Assembly: GCF_029633865.1 (NCBI RefSeq) | Contig: NC_079219.1 | Location: forward strand, 58,187,350 to 58,251,349 | DNA from: Lampris incognitus | Taxonomy: Eukaryota > Chordata > Actinopteri > Lampriformes > Lampridae | Direction of reading: 5' to 3' | Length of the DNA: 64,000 nucleotides | Shown here: one piece after another, positions 63,976-64,000 of the stretch | Position numbering within the stretch: position 1 is the stretch's first letter | Layout: each line of letters begins with the position of its first letter | Notes under the pieces: model-generated | Databases searched by the model: none | Seen by the model: the letters and a program-made list of their open reading frames with translations, nothing else | Told to the model about the DNA's origin: nothing | Translations under genes and position numbers: made by a program

Positions 63976-64000
63976 CAATGCAAACGGGAGCGAGATCTCT

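Overview
The window is nuclear DNA from a ray-finned fish, very probably a teleost. The genes have vertebrate-type exon structure. The introns are loaded with tRNA-headed SINEs carrying RNA polymerase III box B sequences, Tc1-like DNA transposons, hAT-like fragments and long (GT)n, (TCTA)n and (GGAT)n arrays. The species cannot be named from sequence alone.

Layout. (1) 429-39643, plus strand: a class II non-muscle myosin heavy chain, best matched to myh14 (NMHC II-C). I could place 40 constitutive exons that join in frame without error (1,953 codons plus stop). Only the extreme N-terminus lies left of the window. Three further in-frame cassettes are visible: loop 1 (48 nt), loop 2 (69 nt, resembling the vertebrate B2 insert) and the tailpiece (24 nt, candidate). 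(2) 39644 to about 45000: 3' UTR and intergenic DNA with SINEs and a 1.2-kb minisatellite. (3) 47325-45674, minus strand: a two-exon gene for a 506-residue protein with the FAM181 core motif, apparently a divergent third member of that family. (4) 47580 to about 48850, minus strand: a decayed RTE-like reverse transcriptase. (5) 51867-53396, plus strand: an mpv17l-like inner membrane protein of 194 residues with an upstream non-coding exon. (6) 53695-61696, plus strand: rpl18 (188 residues, seven exons, first exon ending at the ATG) with a TOP-type promoter. (7) About 62000-63100: a CpG-rich promoter region with a candidate first coding exon of a further plus-strand gene, then a hAT-like end and a 41-bp minisatellite at the right edge.

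The genes do not form a pathway. The neighbourhood (MYH14, RPL18) recalls human 19q13.33, so it is best read as conserved linkage. The most notable points are the FAM181-like gene with a split core motif, the myosin cassette exons, and a 1.2-kb nearly perfect fold-back Tc1 derivative that is transcribed inside the first visible myosin intron.
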